Source: Pseudomonadota bacterium (lineage in GTDB: Bacteria > Pseudomonadota > Gammaproteobacteria > Burkholderiales > Ferrovaceae). Taken from it: 44,674 nucleotides of DNA. The position numbers were made by a program, and so were the translations under genes. Shown in pieces: positions 16,138 through 25,059 of the stretch. The notes under the pieces are model-generated. The model was not told the origin of the DNA, made no database searches, and saw nothing but the letters and a program-made list of their open reading frames with translations. Location of the stretch: positions 1 to 44,674 of the forward strand of contig JAGWIJ010000012.1 of assembly GCA_028873535.1 (NCBI GenBank), given 5' to 3'. How positions within the stretch are numbered: position 1 is the first letter of the stretch; each line of letters begins with the position of its first letter.

Positions 16138-17148
16138 TTACCCAGACCCGCCAGCATGCCACACCCGGCACACCTCGCCGCGCGGCAGCGTGCCGTCGCG
16201 CAGCCAGCCGACCGCGTCCAGCCACAGCGTCGCCCGGAAACGCTCATGGAACCACGCGAAGTGTCCGATCGCCGTGGCTCCGACCAGCTGCGGATCGATG
16301 CCGATGCGGATCCGATCGGCCGCCGCGAAATAGTCGAGCAGGCGGTCCAGTGCGGCCGGCGTGCCGAAGGGATCGTCGTCAAGTCCGATCGCGAGCATCG
16401 CGCCGGCAAATCCCGCCAGGCCGGACAAGGGCGCCAGTCCCCTGGCGGCGTGGCGGCGATAGGCCTGCTCCAGACCGGCCGGCCGGAACGCCCACTCGTA
16501 AGCGGCCGCCGCAGGCAGGTCCTCGTGCCAGCCCAGACGGCGCGCCGGGAAGTAGCCCAGGAGGGCCGTCAGCACAGGCATCAGCAGATGCCAGCGCAGC
16601 CACATCAGGGCACGCCCCTTGCTCGCATAGTCGGGCCAGTAGGCGTATTGCGCACCCACCGTCAGGCAGCGTTGCACCGCGCGGTTGGCCGGCGCCAGTC
16701 CGAAGGCCAGTCCGCCGATGCTGTGGGCGACGACGTGCAGCGGAAGCTCCGGGCAGGCGCGCCGCGCCCAGGTCAGTGCCGCCTCGCAGTCCAGGCGCCC
16801 CCACTGGAACTTGCTGATGTCGGGACGCCGGCGCAGGCTGCCTTGGCGCGATCCGCCGATGCCGCGATAGTCGTAGGTGAGCACAGCCAGCCCATGTGCT
16901 GCCAGGAAGCGCGCGAAGCGGTGGTAGTACCGTGCCTTGACTGCCGTGGCAGGGTTGATCACCACCACGGCCCAAGGCTCGCCGCCATCGCTGCTCCAGT
17001 AATGCGCGGCCAGGGTCTCACCGTCGGACGCGGTCAGCGTGAGCGCGACGACCTTGCCGGCGTCCATTGGCGGCGTGGATGCGCGCTGTCGATTCAGGTC
17101 CCGTCCCGGATGCATCCCGGCATTAGACCGCAAGGCGTCGGCTGCCAC
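16138..17148 (-). CDS. Alpha/beta hydrolase (COG4757-like)
   Basis: This 336-residue hydrolase-fold protein has the oxyanion segment VVVINPATAVKARYYHRFA and LTYDYRGIGGSRQGSLR. The nucleophile elbow AHSIGG has Ser near residue 143. A candidate acid lies in GLDDDPFG, and a catalytic His in GHFAWFHERFR. The pattern, including the end of the protein, matches predicted hydrolases of the COG4757 type; the substrate is unknown. An internal ATG (MDAGKVV) could be the real start, giving about 309 residues. It follows the pilR-like gene in the same direction with a 42-bp gap, so it may share its transcript, but nothing links the functions. Confidence 0.85.
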   Translation of the reverse strand: MAADALRSNAGMHPGRDLNRQRASTPPMDAGKVVALTLTASDGETLAAHYWSSDGGEPWAVVVINPATAVKARYYHRFARFLAAHGLAVLTYDYRGIGGSRQGSLRRRPDISKFQWGRLDCEAALTWARRACPELPLHVVAHSIGGLAFGLAPANRAVQRCLTVGAQYAYWPDYASKGRALMWLRWHLLMPVLTALLGYFPARRLGWHEDLPAAAAYEWAFRPAGLEQAYRRHAARGLAPLSGLAGFAGAMLAIGLDDDPFGTPAALDRLLDYFAAADRIRIGIDPQLVGATAIGHFAWFHERFRATLWLDAVGWLRDGTLPRGEVCRVWHAGGSG

Positions 17149-17190
17149 AAATGGCCGCTGCCCACCCTACGCGCGGCGGGCCGGATGGCA

Positions 17191-18381
17191 TCAGATTTGC
17201 GCGAAAGTGGACGACAGCAGCGGCAGATAGGTGACCACGAAAAATGCGCCGACCAGGACCGCCGCGACCAGGGTGGACACCACGCGTACCAGATGTTCCT
17301 GACGCACGCTCAGCTCGCTCACATCCTCGGCCAGTCCGGCCGCGAGCGAACGCAGGCCGGCCACGACATCCCCGCCACTGTCGGCAGCCTGCACCGAGCG
17401 GGTCACATGGCGCGGAAAGCCGGCGCGCGCAGCGGCCTGCGCCAGCGGCCACCCGGCGCGCAGCTCTCGCCCCAGGGCTGCAAACCAGCGCCGCAGCTTG
17501 GGGCGCGTGGCTGCCTGTTCGAGCAGCCGGCAGCCCTCCTCGACGGCCACACCGGCGTCATACAGGGTCGCAAAGCCGTTCCAAAGACTGGCCAGCTCCG
17601 AGCGTTCCAGCAGTTGTTCGACCACCGGTATGCGCTCCCACAGCAGCGCCGCGTGGCGGCTGCGCAGCAGCCACGCGCACAGCACCGGCAGGGCCAGCCA
17701 CAGCAGCGTGAACGGCACGGGATGGCCATGGACCCATCCGGCAAGGTCGAACATCGCGGTCGCGAAGGCGGGCAGTCCAGTGGCGCCGAGCGCCGCATAG
17801 AATCGGGCCATGGTGGGCAGGAACACCATCAGGGCCAGGTAGAGTCCGGCATGCAGCAGCAGGGCCACCGTCAGCGGCATCTGCAGACAGCGGCGCAGCG
17901 CGGCGGCAAGGCGCTGCCTGCGCTCGAGGTCGGCGGCCAGCACCAGCAGGGTTTCCGGCACCCGGCCGGTATCGGACACCGCATCCAGCGCCGCGGCGTC
18001 GTGCTCCGGAAAGCCGGCCGAACGCATCGCCACCCCGATGCGCCGGCCTTCACGCAGTCCGTGCGCGAGCACGGCGATGGCCTGCGCGAGCCGCGCGTCG
18101 CCGACGAATTCCTGCGCCTGCTCGAGGCCCGGCTGGACCGCTTGGCCGCCCTCCAGGCGCCGCCCCAGAGCGCGATAGAAAGCCACCAGGTCGCGCGTGC
18201 CGAATTGCGGATGCCACCACGCGGCGAGCGTACGCACGGGATCATGCCGGATGCTGATCGGCTCCTGGGCAAGCCGATGGCGCAGGCGGAAGTAGGCTTC
18301 GGCGGCGCTGCCGGCGTAGAGAATGCCCTGCACGATGCGCCCGTCGCTGGCGCGCGAACGATGCACGTAGGCGTGAATCAT
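17191..18381 (-). CDS. pilR: Type IVb pilus/type II secretion platform protein (PilR/GspF family)
   Basis: This 396-residue inner-membrane platform protein works with the PilQ-type ATPase in pilus extension. It carries two GspF domains, each with conserved acidic helix pairs (FYRALGRRLEGGQ and LERSELASLWNGFATLYDAG). Membrane segments lie near the middle (LPLTVALLLHAGLYLALMVF and a second helix) and at the C-terminus (LVAAVLVGAFFVVTYLPLL). The ATG at 18381 overlaps the stop of the ATPase gene (ATGA, 18378-18381), which fixes the start. It is the last gene of the hybrid cluster. No pilin or prepilin peptidase follows. Confidence 0.92.
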   Translation of the reverse strand: MIHAYVHRSRASDGRIVQGILYAGSAAEAYFRLRHRLAQEPISIRHDPVRTLAAWWHPQFGTRDLVAFYRALGRRLEGGQAVQPGLEQAQEFVGDARLAQAIAVLAHGLREGRRIGVAMRSAGFPEHDAAALDAVSDTGRVPETLLVLAADLERRQRLAAALRRCLQMPLTVALLLHAGLYLALMVFLPTMARFYAALGATGLPAFATAMFDLAGWVHGHPVPFTLLWLALPVLCAWLLRSRHAALLWERIPVVEQLLERSELASLWNGFATLYDAGVAVEEGCRLLEQAATRPKLRRWFAALGRELRAGWPLAQAAARAGFPRHVTRSVQAADSGGDVVAGLRSLAAGLAEDVSELSVRQEHLVRVVSTLVAAVLVGAFFVVTYLPLLSSTFAQI

Positions 18382-20135
18382 GCCGCGCCGCCGTCGGCAC
18401 GTCCGAGCACGCGCTCGAGTTCTTCGAGTGACGTCCGTCCCGCCGCGAGCAGCCGCTCGCCGCTGTGCCACATGGTGCGTCCCGCCAGATAGCCTGCGTC
18501 ACGCAGCGTATCCGAGGGCGCGCCGGCCAGCACCGCTTCACGCACACGCGGGCCGGACACCAGCAGCTCGTGGACCATCACACGACCGCGGTAACCGCTC
18601 CAGGCGCACTGCGCGCAGCCGCTGGCGCAGGCACGGCGCATGGCCGGCCGGCGGGCGTCGGCGCGTGGATCCGTCTCGGCGCAGGCCTCGCAGAGCGTGC
18701 GCACCAGGCGTTGCGCCAGCACCGCCAGCAGGGCGTCGGCAAGGTCCGAAGGATCGACACCCAGGCGGCGCAGACGCCCGATCGCCGAGGCGGCGCTGTT
18801 GGCATGCAGCGATGTCATCACCAGATGACCCGTGTTCGCACCATCCATGAGGGTGCGCGCGGTGTCGCCGTCGCGCACCTCGCCCATCAGGATCACGCGC
18901 GGTGCATTGCGCAGCAGCCCCTTCAGCCAGCGCCCCCATTCCTGGCCTTCGTGGTCGGCCAGCCGGCGCACTTCGTACTGCATCCAGAGTCCGTGGTGGA
19001 ACTCGACCGGGTTCTCGATCGACTGCACCGACACCTGTTCCGGGTCGATGAGCTTGAGCAGGGCATACAGGGTGGTGGTCTTGCCGGACCCGGTCGGCCC
19101 GGTGATCAGCAGCAGACCGGAACTCTGCTGGACCAGGGCGCGCAGGGCCAGGGCGGTGTCGTCGTCGAAGCCCAGGCTGTCGAAGTCGGCAGTGGCGCTC
19201 TCGCGATCGAGCAGGCGGATCACCGCCGTGCGGCCTGAGCGCGCGTGCCCCAGTTCGATGCGAAAGGCGAAGCGTGAGAACAGGCTGCCGTCGGCGCCAC
19301 CGGCCAGCTCGGAGGTATCGAGCGCGCCCTCGCGCAGTCCGGCCTGGCGCAGCTCGTCCTCGCGCGCGCGCGCATCGTGGATCAGCCGCGTCAGCAGACG
19401 CTCGTAGCAGGCTTCGGGCAGGATGCGGAAGACCTGCCCGATCCCGTCGACCGTCAGGCGCACCAGGCCGACCCGCCCGCTGCGATGCAGGTGGATGTCG
19501 CTGGCGCCTGCCAGGCAGGCGTGGCGCAGCAGCGCGACCAGCAGGTCGCGGATTTCGCGACCTGATCCCGCCTCCGCCGCAACGGCGGCGTCGCCGTTAC
19601 GGCCACGCGGCTGCGGCGCGCGTGGCAGGAAGGACTGGAGCGCCTCGTCGAAACGCTGCTCCGAAGCCGAATAGCAGGCGCCCCAGATCCGGCGGATGCT
19701 CTCGCGCGAAGCCACCACGAAGACACAGGGAAAGCGGTGGAAGGCGTTGCCGGCCGGCCGGATGCGCGCGGCCTCGTCGATGGCCACGGTCAGCGTTCTG
19801 CCGTCCCAGTCGACCGGCACGTAGCCGGCGTCGTCGCTGACCTCGAGCCGCAGCGCCGCCATGCGCGCGGTCGCGACCTGGCGTGCCTGTTCCGGCCCGA
19901 AATACGGGAGATCGCCGTGTTCCAGGGAATGTGCACGCGCCACGCCTTCGCCGGACAGCAGACCGAAGTCGGCCAGGATGCCGGCCAGATGCTCGCCGGT
20001 CAGTTCCGCACGCAGCCTGGCCAGACGGACATGGTTGGGTGCCACGCCCAGCCCCGCCAGCACGGCTTCGATCGGACGTGCGCCGCCGCTGCCCGGGAGC
20101 ACGCGCAACAGCGGAGCGGCATCCCGCGTGCTCAT
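18378..20135 (-). CDS. pilQ: Type IVb pilus assembly ATPase (PilQ/GspE family)
   Basis: This 585-residue hexameric motor ATPase has an N-terminal GspE-like domain of about 160 residues. The ATPase core carries the Walker A motif GPTGSGKTTTLYAL, Walker B/Asp box ILMGEVRDGDTA and His box GHLVMTSLHANSA. A zinc-type four-cysteine module near the C-terminus (CEAC ... CAQC) is typical of assembly ATPases. All catalytic motifs are intact. It is the only ATPase in the cluster; no VirB4, VirB11 or VirD4 is present. Its ends overlap both neighbours by ATGA, so it is tightly coupled in translation. Confidence 0.95.
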   Translation of the reverse strand: MSTRDAAPLLRVLPGSGGARPIEAVLAGLGVAPNHVRLARLRAELTGEHLAGILADFGLLSGEGVARAHSLEHGDLPYFGPEQARQVATARMAALRLEVSDDAGYVPVDWDGRTLTVAIDEAARIRPAGNAFHRFPCVFVVASRESIRRIWGACYSASEQRFDEALQSFLPRAPQPRGRNGDAAVAAEAGSGREIRDLLVALLRHACLAGASDIHLHRSGRVGLVRLTVDGIGQVFRILPEACYERLLTRLIHDARAREDELRQAGLREGALDTSELAGGADGSLFSRFAFRIELGHARSGRTAVIRLLDRESATADFDSLGFDDDTALALRALVQQSSGLLLITGPTGSGKTTTLYALLKLIDPEQVSVQSIENPVEFHHGLWMQYEVRRLADHEGQEWGRWLKGLLRNAPRVILMGEVRDGDTARTLMDGANTGHLVMTSLHANSAASAIGRLRRLGVDPSDLADALLAVLAQRLVRTLCEACAETDPRADARRPAMRRACASGCAQCAWSGYRGRVMVHELLVSGPRVREAVLAGAPSDTLRDAGYLAGRTMWHSGERLLAAGRTSLEELERVLGRADGGAA

Positions 20136-20668
20136 GATCCGATCAGCTCAAGCAGCAACTGGACGCGCTGGTCCTCCAGCCAGACGCGCCGGAAGCTCAG
20201 CGGCAGGCTGCCCAGCGCGGCCAGCCAGGCCTGCAGACCAGCATAAGTACGATAGGCTGCACGCACATCCACGTGCAGCAGGCGCAGGCCTTCGACGCCG
20301 GGCTTGCGGTGCGCCAGGGACAGCAGCAGCTGCGCATCCGGCGGCCCCTCGGGCGGCGCCCCCGTGCGTCCCGGCAGGCTCAGTGCCTCGACGCGCACGC
20401 CGTGGCGCGCATCCCCTTCGCGCAGCTGGGCCAGCACGTCCACCACGGTTTGTGCCAGCACCGGCAGGTCTGCTTCGGCCGGCCCGAGCCCGGCCAGCAC
20501 CCGCGCACGTTCACGCAGCCGTGGCAGCGTGTCCCGGCCCTCGTTCTGCTGACGGCGCAGGCTGCGCTGACGCGCTCGTACCTCGAGTCCTGCGCTAAGG
20601 CTGATCAGCAGCCACGGCAGCGAGCGCAGGAAGCGGCGTTTCGCGTCTGAAACGGAGGTAGTAGGCAT
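20132..20668 (-). CDS. Bitopic pilus assembly protein (PilP/GspM-like architecture)
   Basis: This 178-residue protein starts at ATG 20668, supported by a GGTGGAG ribosome-binding site. It has a short basic N-terminus and one membrane helix (RSLPWLLISLSAGLEV), then a coiled-coil-like Arg/Glu/Leu stretch. A small alpha/beta domain ends in RRVWLEDQRVQLLLELIGS. This shape matches GspM/PilO alignment proteins of type II secretion and type IV pili. Sequence alone does not identify the family member. It overlaps the preceding gene by 74 bp and the ATPase gene by ATGA. Confidence 0.6.
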   Translation of the reverse strand: MPTTSVSDAKRRFLRSLPWLLISLSAGLEVRARQRSLRRQQNEGRDTLPRLRERARVLAGLGPAEADLPVLAQTVVDVLAQLREGDARHGVRVEALSLPGRTGAPPEGPPDAQLLLSLAHRKPGVEGLRLLHVDVRAAYRTYAGLQAWLAALGSLPLSFRRVWLEDQRVQLLLELIGS

Positions 20669-21770
20669 TGAGGTCTCCACCGATGGCCGGATCCAGGGCG
20701 TGCACGCCTGCCGGCAGTTCCGCGCCACCAGCGTCGAGCGTCGCGCGCAGCGGGTGCGGCAGCCAGCTGCTGCGGCCGGCCGATGGGCGTGCGTCCGCCG
20801 GCCCCGGCTGGGCCAGCCGCAGCGTGTAGTCGATGTGATCCGGAAGCGCGAGTACCTGGACCCGGGTGCCCGGTCGCCAGAGCGCCTCGGCATCGCGGAA
20901 CAGATGGGCAAGATCCACGGTTTCGCTCCACGCCAGAGCCCGCAGGTGCTGCCGCAAGCCCTGCTGGATCACCCCGGCGAGCTGTCGGCGGGTGGCCTGG
21001 GCCTGCTGCGCCTCGACATGGGCCGACCAGGCGTCGAAGGCGCCCCACATCGACCACCCCAGCGCGAGCGCCGAGCACGCAAGACTTGCGCGCTGGCCCG
21101 CCTGCCACCAGCACCGCAGCGGCAGCTCGAACAGTTCGTCCTCGTCAGGATAGGGACGCAGCAGCGCCAGCACGTCCGCGGCATCGTGCTGGTCGAACCA
21201 GATCGGCTCGCCCGTCGCGGGAGTCACCGCAAGGCTGCGGCAGAATTCGTCGACCAGATAGTCCAGCGCAGGCGGATTGGCGGCCTCCTGGAAGCCCTGC
21301 AGTTCGCCCTGCGCATCGTAGGCGAACAGCAGCACCAGGCGGCGTCCGTTGCCATCGCCCGCGCCAAGCCGCAAGCCCAGCACACGCCCGGCCGGATCGA
21401 CCGCGCGCAGCAGCGCCAGCTGGTCCATCAGCTGCAGCCCGGGCACCAGGCGGCACCCGGCCGGCCTTGCCACCGACTGGCCGGGATCGCGGCCGTAGAC
21501 GGCGCCAAGGTCGCGTGCGCGATTGACCAGCCGCACGGCCTCGCCCCACTCGCGCATGAAAGCCAGCCGCGCCTGCCGGGACGAGCGCTTCTGAAGCGCG
21601 CGCAGGCGGTGGTCGTGCTGGTCGAAGCTGACCAGGACTGCGGCATCGCGCGCGACCTCCGGCACCTCGATGATGCCCGCCGGACCGACTTCCCAGAACA
21701 GGCGCCGTCCGATCAGCAGGCTGACATGGAAGGTGGCGCCTTCCGCGCCGCCGCCCTGCCGCGGCGTCAC
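20595..21770 (-). CDS. Bitopic inner-membrane pilus assembly protein (PilO/GspL-like)
   Basis: This 391-residue protein has a long cytoplasmic N-terminal region (about 1-235) with HVSLLIGRRLFWEV and LVSFDQHDHRLRAL. One membrane helix lies near residue 245 (ASLACSALALGWSMW), followed by a periplasmic helical/ferredoxin-like region. Its place between the secretin and ATPase genes equals that of PilO in R64-type thin pilus operons. The architecture equals PilM/N or GspL proteins, which link the ATPase to the envelope. By-eye similarity to PilO2 is weak, so the family name is inferred from order and topology. Its ATG overlaps the secretin stop (ATGA, 21767-21770). Confidence 0.6.
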   Translation of the reverse strand: MTPRQGGGAEGATFHVSLLIGRRLFWEVGPAGIIEVPEVARDAAVLVSFDQHDHRLRALQKRSSRQARLAFMREWGEAVRLVNRARDLGAVYGRDPGQSVARPAGCRLVPGLQLMDQLALLRAVDPAGRVLGLRLGAGDGNGRRLVLLFAYDAQGELQGFQEAANPPALDYLVDEFCRSLAVTPATGEPIWFDQHDAADVLALLRPYPDEDELFELPLRCWWQAGQRASLACSALALGWSMWGAFDAWSAHVEAQQAQATRRQLAGVIQQGLRQHLRALAWSETVDLAHLFRDAEALWRPGTRVQVLALPDHIDYTLRLAQPGPADARPSAGRSSWLPHPLRATLDAGGAELPAGVHALDPAIGGDLNAYYLRFRRETPLPALAAVAADQP

Positions 21771-23392
21771 AGCGATTCTCCCACCAGCACGCGATAGGCC
21801 CGGGCGGGCACGATGTTGGCATGGATCAGCAGCACGAGTTCCTTGCGCGAGCGGCCATCGTCATAGCCGTTGAGCAGCCTGCTCACGAAGGGGATGTCGG
21901 CAGTGCCGGGGACGCCGCGCGTCGTGCCGCTGTCGCTGACGGCGCGTGTGCCGCCGACGATCACGGTCTTGCCGCTTTCGACGATGACCTGCAGGTGCGC
22001 CTGGCGCACCGGCTGCCGCGGAACGCTCAGGCTCGCCCCGTTGCCAAGGTCGAAGGACTGGAAATCGCTGACCGTCGAAAGGATGGGAATGACCGACAGC
22101 TGGACCAGCTGCTGGTCCAGGATGTCGGGGCGAAACGCCAGGCTGACGCCGTCGAGCGCGAAGCTCACCGCGCCGCTGTTGCTGGTGGTGCCCGCCACGC
22201 CGGTGACCGTGCTCGCGACACTTCCCAGGTAGGGCACCTGGGTGCCATCGTGGATGATGGCGGGGCTGTGGTTGAGCGCGATCAGGCGCGGCTGCGACAG
22301 CACATCGACGCGCGTGAACTGCTCGAGCGCCTTGATCACGGCAGTGGTGGTCTGGTTGGTGATGGTGGTGGTGAGGCTGGGCGAACTGACCACGCGACCG
22401 TTGGAGATCTGCACATTGGCGTTGGCGCCGGTCCCGAGCAGGCCGCGCAGGCCGATCACGCGCGACCAGTCGATGCCGAACTGGAACTGCTGTCCCAGCG
22501 TGACCTCGAGCAAGGACACCTGGAGTTCGACCTGGCTGCCGGCATCGCGCACGTACTGCTCGAGGAAGCTGCTGACCCGGCGCAGATCCTGGGCGCTGCC
22601 GTGGACGGAGACCATGCCGCTGTCCGGCAGAATGGCCACCTGTGCGGGACCGCCAGCCATGGTCACCAGGAAACGCCGCAGTTCCTCGGGATCGTGCAGC
22701 TGGCGCGACTGCACGCCGAAGTCGGCGGCCAGCGCCTGCCCGGCGCCACTCCCCGCCGCACCGCCGACCGCCGCACCGCCGACCGCCGTGCCAGCGGCCG
22801 GCGTGCCGGCGGTGGCTCCGGCTGCACCGCTTCCGGCATGGCTGCCAACGGCGTACTGGGTCAGCAGATGCTGAAGCAGGTGCGGCGGCAGCCGGTAGGT
22901 GTAGGTCGCATGCGTTGCCAGCGTGACCGAGTGCGAGCCGCGGTCGAGGATGGCGGCGTAGCCGGCCGCAAACGCGATTTCCTTGACCGCCGGTTCGAAT
23001 TCGAGACTGCGCAGATCGATGGTGACGGTCTGGCGCCCCTCCACGCCCGACGCGAGCTGCAGGCTGAAGCCGGCCTCCTGGCAGATGCCGCGCAGCAGGG
23101 ATTCGAGTGGCGCACGCACCACGCGAACGCTGATGGCGCCGCGCCCGCCGGGTTCGAAGTCGACTGCCTGGGCACGCACGTAGGGGCCCTCGACCTGCGT
23201 CACCTGACTGCCGGCTTCGTGCATGAGATCGTCCAGGCGTCCCGCCATCGCCGGCGCAGGATCGAGCCTTTCCCGCGGCACACCGGCGCAGCCGGCGAGC
23301 ACGGCCAGTGCCAGAGCGGCCGGCCACAGCACCGGCGCGCCAGCCGCCAAGGCGGCATGGCGCCGCCTTGGCGTCACGCCGGCACGGACCAT
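21767..23392 (-). CDS. pilN: Outer-membrane secretin lipoprotein (PilN family, type IVb pilus)
   Basis: This 541-residue secretin has a lipoprotein signal with lipobox LAGC. An STN-like domain follows (APLESLLRGICQEAGFSLQL), then an N1-type repeat and the secretin beta domain (LFRPD-type GVSLAFRPDILDQQLVQL, GTQVPYLGSVAS, and GKTVIVGGTRAV near the end). It should form the gated outer-membrane pore through which a pilus or substrate passes. A Gly/Ala/Val linker around residue 205 is encoded by 15-bp tandem repeats. The start lies 2 bp after the stop of the TcpQ-like gene. Confidence 0.93.
   Translation of the reverse strand: MVRAGVTPRRRHAALAAGAPVLWPAALALAVLAGCAGVPRERLDPAPAMAGRLDDLMHEAGSQVTQVEGPYVRAQAVDFEPGGRGAISVRVVRAPLESLLRGICQEAGFSLQLASGVEGRQTVTIDLRSLEFEPAVKEIAFAAGYAAILDRGSHSVTLATHATYTYRLPPHLLQHLLTQYAVGSHAGSGAAGATAGTPAAGTAVGGAAVGGAAGSGAGQALAADFGVQSRQLHDPEELRRFLVTMAGGPAQVAILPDSGMVSVHGSAQDLRRVSSFLEQYVRDAGSQVELQVSLLEVTLGQQFQFGIDWSRVIGLRGLLGTGANANVQISNGRVVSSPSLTTTITNQTTTAVIKALEQFTRVDVLSQPRLIALNHSPAIIHDGTQVPYLGSVASTVTGVAGTTSNSGAVSFALDGVSLAFRPDILDQQLVQLSVIPILSTVSDFQSFDLGNGASLSVPRQPVRQAHLQVIVESGKTVIVGGTRAVSDSGTTRGVPGTADIPFVSRLLNGYDDGRSRKELVLLIHANIVPARAYRVLVGESL
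22753..22788. repeat. 15-bp tandem repeat in the secretin gene
   Basis: CCGCCGCACCGCCGA occurs twice in tandem from 22753 to 22782, followed by a partial third unit. It encodes repeated AVGGA residues in a flexible linker of the secretin. The unit is a multiple of three, so gain or loss changes linker length without shifting the frame. Confidence 0.7.
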
Positions 23393-23394
23393 GG

Positions 23395-24861
23395 TCAGCG
23401 TTCCCCGCCGGACACGGCGACCACCAGGTTGCCGCTGTAGAGCACGGCCGACAGGCGGTATTCACCCAAGGTCTGCAGCAGCACCTGCTTCAAGGTCGGC
23501 GCCCGCACCACGTAGCCGCGCCGCACCACGAAGTCGCTCTGGCTTTCCCATTCCAGCCGCCATCCCAGGGTCTCGAGGAAGTTTCCGAGCGCCTGCGACA
23601 GGCGCTGGTTGTCGCGCACCTCGAAGACCAGGCTGTCGTTGCGCGGTGCTGCCGCATTTTCGCCAGACACGGGCGCCGGCGCTGCACTGCCGGCATCGCC
23701 AGCACCCGCTGCACTTGCCGCGGGCACCAGCGGCAGCGCCGTCGCGCCGGTCGCCGGCGCCGCAGGACCGCGGTCCTGGCCCGCTGGCGCTGTGGTCTCG
23801 TCGTCGGCGACGGCCTCGTCACGCAGCGGAACGTCGCTGCGCGGGCGCGTGTCGGCCAGCGCGTACAGCGGACCTTGCGCCTGGCGCTTCCGCACAGGTG
23901 CATGCCGCGCCGTCCTGGCCGGCGGCGTGGTCCCGGCATCGGCCAGGCCGACTTGCTCCGGCACGGTCACCGGCATCACCGACAGGTCCTCGAACACGCC
24001 GCGCAGGCGCGCCTCGAGTTCGGCATCCCCACTGCTGTGCGCACGCGCGAGCATGGCGCGCGCCTGCTCGAGCATGGCCACCAGTCTGCCGTCGGCAAAC
24101 GGATCGCTGACGGACAAAGGCCGTTCGGCAAGCTGGCGCTCGGCCGCGTCGGCATCCGTGAACCGGGCGGACGCTGCAGCTTCGTCGTCGGCGTCCTCCT
24201 CGCTGACGGCAAGCATCGGGCGCGCCGCAGCCGCTGCAGTACCGGTGGACGCGACCGGCGCCGACTGCGCCGCGATGGCGCTGCGGCCGCGACCGCTTTC
24301 GTGGCTCGGCCGGACGGCGCGACTGCTGGCTACCGGCCCCGGCGGATCGTCCGGCCCGAATGGCGCGTTGTCGGTCCAGATGCGCGGCCTGGCCGTGGCA
24401 GCGCGCGGCGGAACACGTGCCTTCCACGCCTGGTTGACGAGCACGGTATCCTCGCCATCCAGCACCAGCCGCAGGCGCGGCACCACGTCGTCAACCACGA
24501 CATAGGGCGACTCCAGGTGGAAGCGGATGCGGCGCGCGTCGGCGCGGCTCTTGCCGTCCTCGGTCCACAGTTCCGGCACGCGGTCGAGCGCGTTGAACTG
24601 CATGTAGGTGCGATGACCGTCATCGAATACCTGCGTCGGCGCCGCGCCGCGCGCGCCCTCGGAACGGTAGGCGAAGTTGAAACCGTGCGCCGCCGGCGCG
24701 CCCGGCGACGGCGGCGGCGCAATGGCGGCTTGGGCCACACCGGCCCAGCCGGCGAGCAATGCCATGCCGAGAATCGGCAGGCCGGCGCCGCGGGACACCT
24801 GCCCCCATCCGCAGACCTGCTGCCCGTCAACCCGGCAGTGGTGCTCTGGAATCCTGGCCAT
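23395..24861 (-). CDS. Fusion of VirB9 C-terminal-like domain and TcpQ-like domain
   Basis: This 488-residue exported protein starts at ATG 24861, fixed by the ribosome-binding site GGGAGGAGC. A signal peptide ends near residue 45 (LGMALLAGWAGVAQA). Residues about 55-140 match the C-terminal domain of VirB9: FNFAYRSEG, PTQVFDDGHRTYMQFNALD and PYVVVDDVVPRLRLVLDGE. About 250 residues of Ala/Pro/charged low-complexity linker follow. The last 80 residues resemble TcpQ/PilL secretin-partner domains: SLVFEVRDNQRLSQALGNFL, GWRLEWESQSDFVVRRGYVV and LKQVLLQTLGEYRLSAVLYS. The architecture suggests a periplasmic bridge between a VirB-type core and the secretin encoded next. Confidence 0.8.
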   Translation of the reverse strand: MARIPEHHCRVDGQQVCGWGQVSRGAGLPILGMALLAGWAGVAQAAIAPPPSPGAPAAHGFNFAYRSEGARGAAPTQVFDDGHRTYMQFNALDRVPELWTEDGKSRADARRIRFHLESPYVVVDDVVPRLRLVLDGEDTVLVNQAWKARVPPRAATARPRIWTDNAPFGPDDPPGPVASSRAVRPSHESGRGRSAIAAQSAPVASTGTAAAAARPMLAVSEEDADDEAAASARFTDADAAERQLAERPLSVSDPFADGRLVAMLEQARAMLARAHSSGDAELEARLRGVFEDLSVMPVTVPEQVGLADAGTTPPARTARHAPVRKRQAQGPLYALADTRPRSDVPLRDEAVADDETTAPAGQDRGPAAPATGATALPLVPAASAAGAGDAGSAAPAPVSGENAAAPRNDSLVFEVRDNQRLSQALGNFLETLGWRLEWESQSDFVVRRGYVVRAPTLKQVLLQTLGEYRLSAVLYSGNLVVAVSGGER

Positions 24862-25059
24862 GCTGCTCCTCCCTGTCGATCGGCCTGCCACCGGACGTGA
24901 CGGACCCGCTCCGGCGCACCGCCGCGCGCCACCACATTGCACACCCTCGGGGCCAGCAGCGAAGCCCGGAAAAGCACGGTTGCATCGATCTGCTGCAGAC
25001 GATCATACGTCGCTGCGCGGCCGATGATACCGGCCTTGCCTGTGCCATTGGGTTGAGAC
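24862..25059. other. Only long gap in the secretion/pilus gene train
   Basis: This 198-bp interval separates the transglycosylase stop from the VirB9/TcpQ fusion start. It contains no gene I can support. It is the natural place for an internal promoter that would separate the virB-like half from the pil-like half, but no clear -35/-10 pair is visible. Confidence 0.4.
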
